Below are positions 44,221 through 53,522 of a stretch of 64,000 bases of DNA, piece after piece. The notes under the pieces are model-generated. The model saw only the letters and a list, made by a program, of their open reading frames with translations, searched no databases and was not told the DNA's origin. Each line of letters opens with the position of its first letter. Positions within the stretch are counted from its first letter, which is position 1. This DNA is from Citricoccus muralis (lineage in GTDB: Bacteria > Actinomycetota > Actinomycetes > Actinomycetales > Micrococcaceae). The position numbers and the translations under genes are program-made. The stretch lies in contig NZ_CP121252.1 of NCBI RefSeq assembly GCF_029637705.1, positions 2,666,001 through 2,730,000 of the forward strand. Direction: 5' to 3'.

Positions 44221-46317
44221 CTAGCCACGTTTGATGTCACCTGTTCCTGCACCAGACCCGGCCTCGGGGAGCAGCGCGCCAGCCTCGCCGTCGGAGGCGA
44301 TGCGGGCAACGCCGCCCCGTTCATCCGCCACCCAATAGACAGCCGAAAGAATGCCGCCGTCCGCGTCCAGACGGATGCGCGTCGCTGTCTCAGGGATTTC
44401 CGGCATTGGCAGACCCTCCGGCGCAATCGCGTCGGCGAGCGCGGCGGGAGTGACGGCCCCACCCGCAGGTGCGACGGTCGAGCGCATCACCTCGGACGGG
44501 ACGACCAGGAGCGTGCCGCGCGCGCCGGACAAGGTCAACTCGGCGATCGCGACGGGCCCACCCGAAAAGTCGATGCCGTCCAGAGTGATCGGCTCGCCGA
44601 GCGCGCCGAGCTCGCTGCGCGTCTGCACATCGAGCAGCCCTCCGGTGACCACGAGTGGGGCGCCGAGAGTGAGTTCCCTTGCCGCCCGTTCTGAGTCGCG
44701 CGTCGTGGCGTCGACGGCGGCGGCCATGGTCACTCCGGCCACACCGAGGCCGAGCAAGAGAACGGGCGCTGTGACGATGGCGGCCGAGCGCGCAAGTGAC
44801 CGCGCCACGAGCACCGGAGCAAGGCGGACGCTTCGGTCGGCGGTGCGCGCAAGCAGCCGGGCGATGGGCTCGACGAGAACGACGGCGAGCAGCGCTCCGG
44901 CGACAAGAACGAGCACCGGGGCGAGCACGGCGACAGGATCGACGGCGGCCCCGCCGTCAGCCGTGGGCACAACCGGGCCGCCGTACAGCCAGTACTGGCT
45001 GACGGCCACGCCCGCCGCGACGCCGACGAGCACGAGTGCGACCGCCCCAACGGCGCGCGCCAGCCGACCCGAGTCATTGAGCGTGTCGCGGCGCAGCGCG
45101 CGGCGAGCGCCGCGCCAGGCGAGGATCGTCGCGAGCAGCACGGCAGCGAGGGCGACGGCCCCGCCGCTGAGTGCGGCGAGCGCCACGATGGGCGCCGGAT
45201 CGCTCGCGAGCGCGGTCTGTCGCTCGGGCGACGCGGCAAGAACGGCGAAGACTCCCCCCGCGGCCCCGAGCGCGGCCGCGGGAACAGCGATGACGGCGGC
45301 CTCGAGGGCCGCATGAGTCGTGATCCGGCGCGGCGAAGCCCCCCGCGAGCGCAGCAGCACGGTTTCGTCGCGGCGCACTGCGACGAGCAGCCTCTGCAGC
45401 TCAAGCAGGGTCGTGAGCCCGGCGATGGCGATCAGCGCAACGGCGACGGGAACGACGGCCGAGACCCCGGCAGCGGCGCGCTGCACCTCAGAGACGGTGG
45501 CGGCGAGCCCGCCGTTCATGACGATGCCGGTGCCCTGGCTGCGCTCGTCGTCGTCGATCACGCCGGCGAACAACGGCAGGGTGGCGGTGACCTCGTCGAG
45601 TACCGCAGCCGACACGCGGCTCGGCTCGAGCACCGCCACCCACTCGGCGATGGGCCGCGTCGCGAGGTCACGCCACAGCGACTCGTCGACAACGAGCGGC
45701 CCGGCCGTGATGCCGTCGGCACCGCGATCGGCGATCGGGTCACCCGCCCACGCGGGGTCGCGTCCGTCGAGGGGCTCCCACAGCCCCGTGACGCGCACGG
45801 TCACGGGGGCATCCCCTCGCCCCGGGAGCGTGATGACGTCGCCCACCTGGAGGTCGAGCGCCGCGGCCGCGCCGGCGTGCAGCGCGGCCTCGTCGACTCT
45901 CGCCGACCAGGCGCCCTCCGTCAGCTGGGAACGGTCGGCCAGGGCGGCGTCGCTGCGCAGGACCAACTGCGCCGACAGGCCGTCGATCGCCAGCGGCTCA
46001 CTGCGGATGCTCGATGCGGCCTCCAGCGCGGCCTCCGGCATGGTCGCCGCAAGCGCCTCGCGCACCGCGTCGTCTTGCTCGGCGGCCGCAACCGCAGCCG
46101 CGGCGGCGTCGGCGGGCTGTTGCCCGGCCCACCGGATCGCGACCCGGACGACGGGGCCAGCGCCGCGCGCCTCACCGATGGCAGCGCGCGCGCCTTCGAC
46201 GACGGTCGCGGAGGCCACGGCGGCGACCGCGGCGAACAGTCCCGCGGCGAGCGCCACGACGATGGCGATCGCCGTCGCGAGTCCGGCGCGACTGCGCAGC
46301 CGAGCGGGCCCCATCAT
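44221..46317 (-). CDS. FtsX-like ABC permease, C-terminus truncated by the IS3
   Basis: 698 residues, of which the last 13 are encoded by the IS3 end (SGAGTGDIKRG), so the native C-terminus is lost. An N-terminal anchor (ATAIAIVVALAAGLFAAVAAV) is followed by a large outside domain and then several membrane segments with FtsX-like spacing (VVPVAVALIAIAGLTTLLEL, LLRSRGASPRRITTHAALEA). It belongs with exporters of the MacB/LolE type, but its ATPase is missing; it was probably on the part removed at the IS3 joint. It follows mnhE by 50 bases on the same strand. Base use is that of the antiporter operon. Confidence 0.75.
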   Translation of the reverse strand: MMGPARLRSRAGLATAIAIVVALAAGLFAAVAAVASATVVEGARAAIGEARGAGPVVRVAIRWAGQQPADAAAAAVAAAEQDDAVREALAATMPEAALEAASSIRSEPLAIDGLSAQLVLRSDAALADRSQLTEGAWSARVDEAALHAGAAAALDLQVGDVITLPGRGDAPVTVRVTGLWEPLDGRDPAWAGDPIADRGADGITAGPLVVDESLWRDLATRPIAEWVAVLEPSRVSAAVLDEVTATLPLFAGVIDDDERSQGTGIVMNGGLAATVSEVQRAAAGVSAVVPVAVALIAIAGLTTLLELQRLLVAVRRDETVLLRSRGASPRRITTHAALEAAVIAVPAAALGAAGGVFAVLAASPERQTALASDPAPIVALAALSGGAVALAAVLLATILAWRGARRALRRDTLNDSGRLARAVGAVALVLVGVAAGVAVSQYWLYGGPVVPTADGGAAVDPVAVLAPVLVLVAGALLAVVLVEPIARLLARTADRSVRLAPVLVARSLARSAAIVTAPVLLLGLGVAGVTMAAAVDATTRDSERAARELTLGAPLVVTGGLLDVQTRSELGALGEPITLDGIDFSGGPVAIAELTLSGARGTLLVVPSEVMRSTVAPAGGAVTPAALADAIAPEGLPMPEIPETATRIRLDADGGILSAVYWVADERGGVARIASDGEAGALLPEAGSGAGTGDIKRG

Positions 46318-46367
46318 GCGACGACGGCTCGATCAGGGTCGTCCGCGAGGCGCATCCATCGAGGATA

Positions 46368-46892
46368 TCAGCGACGAGAAAACCTCGTGTCCACACTCAC
46401 CGCCCGTTCGATGGCGGCGATGCGGGTTTCGAGCGCGGCGAGCGCCGCGTCCAGGTCGAGCTCCGTCGTGATGACGTGAATCTCCAGCTCGTCCCCGTCG
46501 ATGCGCGCGCTGAGCGTGCCGGGTGTCAGGTTGGTGGCGAGCGCCAGGGTTACACGCCCGGCAGCCGTCGCGAGGCTGGTGCGCCGGGTCACCCATGCGG
46601 GGTCCACGTCGGGGCGCGGCAACCACAACGCCCGGCGTGCGACGTCACCTCCGCCGGCGATGGCGCTGCGTGCTACCCAGCCGAGTAAACGCAGGCTCGC
46701 CGCCGTCGCCGTGAATCCGCGACTGAATCCGAGCGGGCGTCCTCGTCTAGGCAGCCCCGTCACCATGTAGGTCGCGGCTACTCCGATGGGCACGGCCGCG
46801 AGCGCATAGACGAGCGCGGAAGGGCGCAGTTCGGTCACCGCACACCACGCCGCCGCGATCACCACGGTGCGAACCAGGATGGACACGACCAT
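46368..46892 (-). CDS. mnhE: Na+/H+ antiporter subunit E
   Basis: 174 residues with two or three membrane segments at the start (LVRTVVIAAAWCAVTELRPS, LVYALAAVPIGVAATYMV) and the MnhE/MrpE signature ATNLTPGTLSARIDGDELEIHVI near residue 120. It starts at the ATG that shares its A with the stop of the previous gene (TGATG). In Mrp complexes subunit E is needed for assembly; it is the last subunit gene of this operon. Confidence 0.9.
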   Translation of the reverse strand: MVVSILVRTVVIAAAWCAVTELRPSALVYALAAVPIGVAATYMVTGLPRRGRPLGFSRGFTATAASLRLLGWVARSAIAGGGDVARRALWLPRPDVDPAWVTRRTSLATAAGRVTLALATNLTPGTLSARIDGDELEIHVITTELDLDAALAALETRIAAIERAVSVDTRFSRR

Positions 46893-48667
46893 CAGCTTCC
46901 CCCTCCGCCCATCGCCACGAACACGAGGGCGGCAGCAAGCGCGGCGGCGGCGAGCGCGCCCGAGATCACCCAGCTTCCCAGCCGCGCTTGCAGGCCATCG
47001 ATCGCCAGCATCGCCGACGGCCCCCGCCGCACGCGCTCCACGAGCGCGTCGCGCGTCGCCCCAAGAACTCCGGATGCGCGGATCACGCCCCGCATCGTGC
47101 CACCGGCAGCCCGCTCAAGCAGCACCACGATGTCGCCCTCGGGCACGATGTCTCCGCGTGGATGCAGCAGGCGAGCTTCCCGGAATCGCGGCCGACGCGC
47201 GAGCGCGGCCGCGGCCAGCGCGAGGGCGATCCCGAGCAGGAACGGCCACGACTGGTCGACGACGGGGCCGGGCGAGAACCAGCCGGGCACGGTGAGCGGG
47301 GGTGCGAACCCGGTCGCGAGCCACCACACGGGGGCGGCCGCGGCGAGCGCCAGCACCGCCCAGGCCGCGGTGCTGATCGGTTTTCCGGCGGTGCGGCGGC
47401 GCGTTCGGCGGCTCATGGCGATGGCGAATCGGGCGAGCAGCACGGTTGACCCGACGGCAAACCACGGGAGGATGTCGGCGAGCGCGACCACCGGAAGGCC
47501 GGGCAATGCGACGTCTCCGAGCGACTCTTTCGACACGTACTTGGCGATGAAGCCCGCCGTCAGCGGCGCTCCGGCAAGGCCCAGCGCGGCCACGGTCTGG
47601 GGCACGACGACAGCCCACGTGGGGGCGCGGCTGAGATCCCACACCTGGATGCTGAAGAACAGCGCGCCCTTGATCAGCCCGTGGGCGACGCTGTAGACGA
47701 CGGCAGCGGCGATGGCCGCGGGCGCGATCGCCGGCTCGAGCAGTGCCGCACCGATGAGCGCGGTAATGAAGCCCATCTGGCCGATGCTGCTGTACGCGAG
47801 AATCACCTTCGGGTTGTCGTGCAGCACGCCGACGACGGCAGCGAGCAGCCCCCCGACGAGGGCGAGCGTGACGAGCAGACCGCCCCAGAGCGGTTCGGCG
47901 GCCCCCTCGCCGAGCGGCAAAAAGCGCAGCAGGCCGATGATTCCCGCTTTGAGCATCACACCCGACAGCACGGCGCTGGCCGGGCTCGGCGCGGCGGGGT
48001 GGGCAAGGGGCAACCACACGTGCAGCGGAATCATGCCGGCCTTCACCCCGAAGCCGATGATGAGCAGCGCCACGATGACGTCTCGAGCGTCTGATGCGGC
48101 GACCGCCGCAGGCACGCTGATAACGTCGGTGACGCCCTCGGACGCGATGAGCAGGAATGCGCCCAGCACGGCCGACTCCCCAAACACCGTCATCACGAGG
48201 TACACCGCGCCGGCCCGGCGCGCCGAGGTCGTGCGGTCGTGCACGACGATCGCGTAGCCGAGGAAGCTCATGGCGGCGAACACGAGGTAGAACGTGACGA
48301 GGTTCGCCGCAACGAAGACCCCCACGTTCGCGGTGAAGCACAGCAGCAGGAAGCCGTTCAGCCCGGCGGGGCGCTCGGAGATCGACCGTGGCACGAACGC
48401 CAGCGCGATGCCGTACAGGATGACCGCGAGCAGCACGAGCGGGCGCCCCACCTCATCGAGGCGGATCGCGGTGCCGAACAGCATCCAGTCGACCGTTTTC
48501 AGCGCGCCGTCGTCGAGGCTCGCGACGATGCCCGTCGGCACGACCGCGAGCCACGCGTACTGCACGACGAGCTCGCGGGCGCGGGCACGCGCCTCGCCCG
48601 CCCCGAGACTCAGCGCGGCGATCGTCGCCGCCACCAGAAGCGGGACGACGAAGGAGAGAGTCCACAT
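46892..48667 (-). CDS. NuoL/M/N-like proton-conducting antiporter subunit (third copy)
   Basis: 591 residues from the ATG in TGATG at 48667; an ATG three codons upstream is an alternative. About 14-16 membrane helices. The conserved core of the proton-conducting transporter family is present: VFGESAVLGAFLLIASEGVTD, the lysine helix GFGVKAGMIPLHVWLPLAHP, SPASAVLSGVMLKAGIIGLL and LIKGALFFSIQ. It is the most diverged of three such subunits here and has a C-terminal hydrophilic extension (RLLHPRGDIVPEGDIVVLLE). In Mrp-like complexes these subunits carry ions across the membrane. Confidence 0.88.
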   Translation of the reverse strand: MWTLSFVVPLLVAATIAALSLGAGEARARARELVVQYAWLAVVPTGIVASLDDGALKTVDWMLFGTAIRLDEVGRPLVLLAVILYGIALAFVPRSISERPAGLNGFLLLCFTANVGVFVAANLVTFYLVFAAMSFLGYAIVVHDRTTSARRAGAVYLVMTVFGESAVLGAFLLIASEGVTDVISVPAAVAASDARDVIVALLIIGFGVKAGMIPLHVWLPLAHPAAPSPASAVLSGVMLKAGIIGLLRFLPLGEGAAEPLWGGLLVTLALVGGLLAAVVGVLHDNPKVILAYSSIGQMGFITALIGAALLEPAIAPAAIAAAVVYSVAHGLIKGALFFSIQVWDLSRAPTWAVVVPQTVAALGLAGAPLTAGFIAKYVSKESLGDVALPGLPVVALADILPWFAVGSTVLLARFAIAMSRRTRRRTAGKPISTAAWAVLALAAAAPVWWLATGFAPPLTVPGWFSPGPVVDQSWPFLLGIALALAAAALARRPRFREARLLHPRGDIVPEGDIVVLLERAAGGTMRGVIRASGVLGATRDALVERVRRGPSAMLAIDGLQARLGSWVISGALAAAALAAALVFVAMGGGGS

Positions 48668-50202
48668 CACGGCCATGCTCCCTCCCCCACGATCTGCGCG
48701 AGAACCCAGGGCGAGTAGCCCCAGCCGGCGGCGACGCCAAACAGGATGACGAAGAGCGCGGTCGCGACCGCGGGCAGCAGGAGGCTCGCGGGCGCCTCCC
48801 AGCCCGAACGCCGGGCGGGTACCGGGAACGTGCCCTCATCGCTGCCCTCCGACTCTGATCGCGGCGACGTCCAGATGGTCGCGATGATCGGCAGGAAGTA
48901 GGCGGCATTCAACACCGTGCTGGTCAGCAGCACGGCGATCACCCACGGCTGGCCCGCGTCGAGCCCACCGAGCCCGAGCGCCCACTTCGAGATGAAGCCG
49001 GCGAACGGCGGCAGCCCGATCATGCCGAGCGCGGCGATGGTGAAAGCGGCGCTCGTGACGGGCATCCGTCGGCCGACCCCGGCGAGCTGGCTGACCTTTG
49101 ACAGCTTGAGCTCTTCGGCGAACAGGCCGGCGCAGAAGAACAGCGTGATCTTCATGAAGCCCTGGTTGACCATGTGCACGATCGCCCCGGCGGTGGCGAT
49201 CGGCGACAGCAGCGCCGCGCCGAGCGCGATGTACGACACCTGCGACACCGTCGAATATGCGAGGCGCTTCTTCAGGTCGTCCTGCGCGAGCGCGCGGACG
49301 GACCCGTAGACGATCGTGACGGAGGCGACGACGGCGAGCGCCTGCAGCATCCCGAGCTCGGCGAACAGGGCCAGGCCGAAAACGTCCTCGACGATGCGGA
49401 TGATTCCGAAGGCGCCGGCCTTCACCACGGCCACCGCGTGCAGCAGGGCGCTCACCGGCGCGGGGGCCACCATGGCAATCGGTAGCCAACCGTGCAGCGG
49501 GAACAGCGCGGCCTTCACGCCGACGCCGAGCAACAACACCGCGCCGATCACCGTCGCGGTGAGCGGGTCGCGGGCGGCGAATTCCGCCACCTCGGGGATA
49601 CCGCCGGCACGGAACTCGACCGGCCCAACCTCGAGGGTCAGCCAGGCGACGCCGAGCAGCAGGGCGACGCCGCCGCCGAGCGTGTACGCGAGGTAGATGC
49701 GGGCGCCGCGCAGGGCCGCCCGCGTTCCGCGGTGCGCCACCAGCGGGTACGTGACGAGCGTCAACAGCTCGAAGAAGATCAGGAAAGTAAGCAGGTTGCC
49801 GGCCAGGGCGATACCGACCGTGGCCGTGACGCACAGGCTGAAGAAGCCGAAGAACCGGCTGCGGTTGGGCGAGCCCTCCAGGTAGCCGACGGCGTAGATC
49901 GTCGTCGCCAACCACAGGCCCGCCGAGAGCGCGACGAAGAACAGCGAGAACGTGTCGGTGACGAATACGATGTCGAGCCCGGGAATCCACGTGAACTCGG
50001 CGCGTAGCTCCTCGCCCGCCACGACGCGCGGAATCAGCACGATCACGAGCACAACCTTCGCGATCGCGCCGGCGAGGTTCAGGGTGGTGCGCAGTACCGT
50101 CCGCTTCTCGCGCAGCGCGAAGATCAGCATCGCCGGCACGAGCGACGTCAGCAGAAGCACGACCGGCAGCGCGCTCATCACGGTAACCGTGTCATCGTTC
50201 AT
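48667..50202 (-). CDS. NuoL/M/N-like antiporter subunit (second copy, MrpD type)
   Basis: 511 residues, about 14 membrane helices. Conserved text: LLGVGVKAALFPLHGWLPIA with the essential lysine, APAPVSALLHAVAVVKAGAF, RLAYSTVSQVSYIALG and MVNQGFMKITLFFCAG. Its ATG overlaps the previous stop (ATGA) and its stop overlaps the next start. MrpD-type subunits are homologous to complex I NuoM/N and carry protons against Na+. Confidence 0.92.
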   Translation of the reverse strand: MNDDTVTVMSALPVVLLLTSLVPAMLIFALREKRTVLRTTLNLAGAIAKVVLVIVLIPRVVAGEELRAEFTWIPGLDIVFVTDTFSLFFVALSAGLWLATTIYAVGYLEGSPNRSRFFGFFSLCVTATVGIALAGNLLTFLIFFELLTLVTYPLVAHRGTRAALRGARIYLAYTLGGGVALLLGVAWLTLEVGPVEFRAGGIPEVAEFAARDPLTATVIGAVLLLGVGVKAALFPLHGWLPIAMVAPAPVSALLHAVAVVKAGAFGIIRIVEDVFGLALFAELGMLQALAVVASVTIVYGSVRALAQDDLKKRLAYSTVSQVSYIALGAALLSPIATAGAIVHMVNQGFMKITLFFCAGLFAEELKLSKVSQLAGVGRRMPVTSAAFTIAALGMIGLPPFAGFISKWALGLGGLDAGQPWVIAVLLTSTVLNAAYFLPIIATIWTSPRSESEGSDEGTFPVPARRSGWEAPASLLLPAVATALFVILFGVAAGWGYSPWVLAQIVGEGAWP

Positions 50203-51656
50203 GCGCCACCTCCCATCGGCGCAGCACTCAGAACATCAATGAGCAGCCACGGAATGAGACCGAGCACCACCGACAGGGCGGCGAGCGCCAGCGGCACGAT
50301 GGCCACGGTGCGCGCGGGCCGGGTGAGCTCGCGGGCGCCCGAGAAGTCACCGGGCGGGTTGAAGGTGGCTCGCAGCATGCGCGCCGTGTAGGCGAAGGTC
50401 AGCAGCCCGCCGCCGAGGAGCAGAGCCAGCCACCACCAGGCGCCCGCGTCGAGCGAGGCTTGCACGAGCATCCATTTGCCGACGAAGCCGAGCGTGGGCG
50501 GAAGCCCCGCGAGGCTGACGCCGGCGAGCCCGATCGCGGCGACCGTCCACGGCATGCGGCTGATGGTGCCCTCGAGCCCGTCGAGCCGACCGGTGCCGGC
50601 CGCGGCGGCGAGCGCTCCGGCGGCGAGGAACATGGCGGCCTTCGCGACGCCGTGAGCCAGAGTGATCAGAATGCCGCCGATCCAGGCCACTTGCGGGTCG
50701 CTCGCGGTGAACACGAGCGGCACCAGCAGCACCATGTACCCGACTTGGGCGACCGTCGAGTAGGCGATGATCGACTTCAGGCGGTCGCGTCGCAGCGCGA
50801 GCACCCCGCCCCACAGCACGGCGGCGGCGCCCGCTACGCCCACGGCGGTCGCGAGCGGAGCGGCGAGGTCGGTGAGCGGGCCGAAGTACTCGACGATGCG
50901 CCACAGGATCACAATCGACGCCTTGATCACGAGCGCCGAGAGCAGCGCACTGACCGCCGTCGGGGCAGCGGGGTGGGCGGCCGGCAGCCACGAGTGCAAC
51001 GGGAACAGCGCCGTCTTCGCGGCCATGCCAACCACGGTGAGCGCGATGATGGCCCCGACGATGACGGTGTCATCGGCGCGCTCGGCGGCCTGCGCCAGGT
51101 CGACGGTGCCGGTGTGCCCGTACGTGAGGGCGACCGCGAGCAGGAAGAACAGCGAGCCGGTCACGGCAACGAAGAGGTAGCGCAGGGCGGCTGCGGCCGA
51201 TCGCGCTCCCCCCAGGGCGACAAGCGCGACGGATGCGATGGTCAACAGCTCCAACAGCACGAAGGCGGTGAACACGTCGCGCGCGACAAAGACGCCGTTG
51301 ACGGCCGCGGCCGCCGCACCAACGAGCGGCCAGAACGCGTGCCCTCCCGCGAAGTGGTCGTCGGCGGCGGCAACGAGCGCAGCAGCCAGCACCGCGGTTG
51401 CCGACAGGCCGATCATGACGACCGAGAGCCCGTCCGCGGCGAGAAGGATTCCGACGGGCGGCGCCCAGCCAGCCACCTCCAGCCGCACGGGGCCCGCGTC
51501 GAGCACGGCGATGCCCAGCAACACGGCGACCATCAGCGTGGCGGCGGCCGCGATGACCGTCAGCGTCGCCGCCGCTCGCCGAGGCAGCACGGCCGACAGC
51601 GCGCCGACCGCGAGGGGCAGAAAGACGGGCGCGAGCACGAGGGCTGCGGCCGACAT
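50199..51656 (-). CDS. mnhD: NuoL/M/N-like antiporter subunit (first copy, MrpD type)
   Basis: 485 residues from the ATG in TGATG at 51656. The family core is seen in MAAKTALFPLHSWLPAAHPA, APTAVSALLSALVIKASIVI, IIAYSTVAQVGYMVLLVPLV and AHGVAKAAMFLAAGAL. It directly follows MnhC, the usual place for MnhD, which is why I give this copy the symbol. The following two genes look like paralogues produced by duplication. Confidence 0.9.
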   Translation of the reverse strand: MSAAALVLAPVFLPLAVGALSAVLPRRAAATLTVIAAAATLMVAVLLGIAVLDAGPVRLEVAGWAPPVGILLAADGLSVVMIGLSATAVLAAALVAAADDHFAGGHAFWPLVGAAAAAVNGVFVARDVFTAFVLLELLTIASVALVALGGARSAAAALRYLFVAVTGSLFFLLAVALTYGHTGTVDLAQAAERADDTVIVGAIIALTVVGMAAKTALFPLHSWLPAAHPAAPTAVSALLSALVIKASIVILWRIVEYFGPLTDLAAPLATAVGVAGAAAVLWGGVLALRRDRLKSIIAYSTVAQVGYMVLLVPLVFTASDPQVAWIGGILITLAHGVAKAAMFLAAGALAAAAGTGRLDGLEGTISRMPWTVAAIGLAGVSLAGLPPTLGFVGKWMLVQASLDAGAWWWLALLLGGGLLTFAYTARMLRATFNPPGDFSGARELTRPARTVAIVPLALAALSVVLGLIPWLLIDVLSAAPMGGGA

Positions 51657-51952
51657 CACTGCTCGACCTCCTCGAGGTCGTCGTCGAGCTGCTCGACCCG
51701 TCGCGCCAGCACGATGGCGATGCCCGTGACGGCCGCCATGACGACGATGCCCGTGAGCACGAGGGCTTGCGGCACGGGGTCGGGCTCGCCGTCGCCGCGA
51801 TCGGCGAGCGCCAACCACAGCAGCATGACGCCCCCAGAGGCGACGTTGAGGGCGATCAGGCGGCGAATCAGGTCGCGTACCAGCAGGGTCGCGGCAACCC
51901 CCACCACGAGGATGAACGCACCGGCATACATAAACAGCTGCAGGGTGGTCAC
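51656..51952 (-). CDS. mnhC: Na+/H+ antiporter subunit C (NuoK-like)
   Basis: GTG start that overlaps the previous stop as GTGA, giving 98 residues with three membrane helices. The pattern LFMYAGAFILVVGVAATLL, RRLIALNVASGGVMLLWLAL and PQALVLTGIVVMAAVTGIAI is that of MnhC/MrpC, homologous to complex I NuoK, including PQALVLTGIVV which is strongly conserved in the family. Confidence 0.94.
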   Translation of the reverse strand: MTTLQLFMYAGAFILVVGVAATLLVRDLIRRLIALNVASGGVMLLWLALADRGDGEPDPVPQALVLTGIVVMAAVTGIAIVLARRVEQLDDDLEEVEQ

Positions 51953-52929
51953 GCGGCACCCCCCAGGGCTGGGGCGGCTGCCGCGCTGTCGGCGGCCGCC
52001 GCATCGTCGCGCGAGCCGGCGGCCAGGAAGAGCATGGCGAGCGCGACCCCGATGCTGACGGTGAGCAGGGTCTCGATGGAGAGAATGGCCGCGAACGCCC
52101 AGCTGAGGTCGAGCGCGAGCCACGTTCCCGTCACCGCGAGCCCGATGCCGCCGAGCAGGATGAACGCCAGCAGGCCCGCCACGACGAGCACGAGCGCGCG
52201 CCCTCCGGCCGCGCGGGCGGCGCGCACCCCGCACAGGTGGGCGATGATGAGCGCGGCACCGAGCACGGCACCGGCCTGGAAGGCTCCGCCGGGCTCACTG
52301 GTTCCGGCCACGAGCAGCCAGGCGGCGAGCAGCACGAGAGCCGGCACGATGATGACGGCGATGACGCGCCGAACCGGGCCCGGGTCGGTCACGGTGCGGA
52401 TGCGGTCACGCGACAGCGCCGCGGCACCCACCGCGGCGAACACGACGACCGCGATCTCGAGCAGCGTGTCGAGGTTGCGGAAGTTCAACAGCACCGCGGT
52501 GATGGGGTGGCTCACGCCGCTGCGCTCGACGGCCTCCAGGGCGAGCGGCCCGAGGTCGGCGGGCTCCGCCGTGAGACGCGACAGCACGGTCGCAAGGGCG
52601 GCGAACGTCACCGCACCGAGCGCGGCGCCGACCGCCGTGATCGCCACCGCGCGACGATGGTCGCGCTTCGGCTGCGCGGGCTGTCGCCGGTGAAGTGCAT
52701 CGACCAGCAGCGCCCCCGCCACCCCACCGCCGAGCGCCGCCTCGGCGATCGCCACGTCGGGCGCGGCGACACGTGCCCAGAGCAGCGCGAGCAGCAGGCC
52801 GAAGACGAGGAAGGCGATGGTCGCGCCGACCCGGCGAGGAATCGCGATGGCGAGTATCGCGGTGACGGCGACGGCCGCCACGACGAGCACGTCGAGCACG
52901 TCGACGTCGGAGAAGGCGATGACCGTCAC
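51949..52929 (-). CDS. Fused DUF4040 / MnhB-type antiporter subunit
   Basis: GTG at 52929 (GTGA overlap with mnhG) gives 326 residues. Residues 1-85 match the DUF4040/MbhD helices that form the end of MrpA (FLVFGLLLALLWARVAAPDV, AIAEAALGGGVAGALLVDAL). Residues about 150-310 are the MnhB/MrpB domain (VLLNFRNLDTLLEIAVVVFA, TSEPGGAFQAGAVLGAALII). In Bacillus Mrp these parts belong to MrpA and MrpB; here the big MrpA transporter domain is missing and replaced by separate NuoL-like subunits, as in Mbh-type complexes. Confidence 0.87.
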   Translation of the reverse strand: MTVIAFSDVDVLDVLVVAAVAVTAILAIAIPRRVGATIAFLVFGLLLALLWARVAAPDVAIAEAALGGGVAGALLVDALHRRQPAQPKRDHRRAVAITAVGAALGAVTFAALATVLSRLTAEPADLGPLALEAVERSGVSHPITAVLLNFRNLDTLLEIAVVVFAAVGAAALSRDRIRTVTDPGPVRRVIAVIIVPALVLLAAWLLVAGTSEPGGAFQAGAVLGAALIIAHLCGVRAARAAGGRALVLVVAGLLAFILLGGIGLAVTGTWLALDLSWAFAAILSIETLLTVSIGVALAMLFLAAGSRDDAAAADSAAAAPALGGAA

Positions 52930-53249
52930 GGCTCCTCCTCCGTCTCTACCTCGGCCCGCCGCCTGCTGCCCGCCATGAGGTAGGCGTTCGCGGCGGTGCC
53001 GATGAGGGCGAGAATCCAGATGAGGGCCAGCTTCGCCACCACGCCGACCGCTGCCCATCCCGGTTCGGTGATGAGAAGGTGCAGGGCGAGCGCGGTGGCG
53101 ATGAGTCCGAGGCCGAGGACGTCGGCCTTCGACACCGCGTGCAAGCGGCTCGCGAGGTCGGGGAAGCGCAGCAGCCCCACCGTGCCCGCGACAACGAAGA
53201 AGACACCCGCCGCGAGCAGGGTGATGACGAGCACGTCGACGATGACCAT
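52926..53249 (-). CDS. mnhG: Na+/H+ antiporter subunit G
   Basis: 107 residues, three membrane helices, with FFVVAGTVGLLRFPDLASRL and HAVSKADVLGLGLI, the diagnostic MnhG/MrpG text. ATG overlaps the mnhF stop (TGATG). Acidic tail ETEEEP. Confidence 0.94.
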   Translation of the reverse strand: MVIVDVLVITLLAAGVFFVVAGTVGLLRFPDLASRLHAVSKADVLGLGLIATALALHLLITEPGWAAVGVVAKLALIWILALIGTAANAYLMAGSRRRAEVETEEEP

Positions 53250-53512
53250 CAGCGCACCGACCGCCGAGTGAACACGACCGCGACGATGGTGGCCAGGCCG
53301 ACGACGACGATCGCGATGTCACGCAGGGCCGGCAGGTCGGCGATCGCCGCGAGCACGATGAACAGGGCGGCACCGCCCGCGCCCAACAGCACGAACGCGG
53401 TGAGCCGGTCTTCGATCGTCGGGCCCGCAACGGCGCGCCACAGCCCCGCCAGGATGCAGGCAAACAGGATGAAGGCCGCCACGATCAGGGCGACACTGAC
53501 CGCGGCGCTCAC
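53249..53512 (-). CDS. mnhF: Na+/H+ antiporter subunit F
   Basis: 87 residues from GTG, three membrane helices, with WRAVAGPTIEDRLTAFVLLG, the MnhF/MrpF signature. It is the first gene of the antiporter operon; ten bases separate it from the stop of the P-type ATPase gene, so the ATPase and antiporter may be one transcript. The order F, G, DUF4040-B, C, D, D, D, E is like that of the membrane part of Mbh-type complexes. Confidence 0.93.
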   Translation of the reverse strand: MSAAVSVALIVAAFILFACILAGLWRAVAGPTIEDRLTAFVLLGAGGAALFIVLAAIADLPALRDIAIVVVGLATIVAVVFTRRSVR

Positions 53513-53522
53513 AGGGTGTCCG

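Larger units (their letters stand above)
35242..44259 (-). mobile_element. IS3-family element carrying five nested insertions
   Basis: Bounded by a perfect 25-base inverted repeat beginning GGGTCTGGTGCAGGAACAGG (35242-35266 and 44235-44259). The orfA gene is at the right end; orfB is in four pieces (40706-41126, 38365-38553, 36830-36912, 35274-35481) separated by a group II intron, an IS30 and an IS110, and orfA is split from orfB by a second IS110 that contains an ISL3. Removing the insertions gives about 1.3 kb, normal for IS3. Flanking bases differ (CGTG left, GGCC right), so there is no target duplication. Confidence 0.88.
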
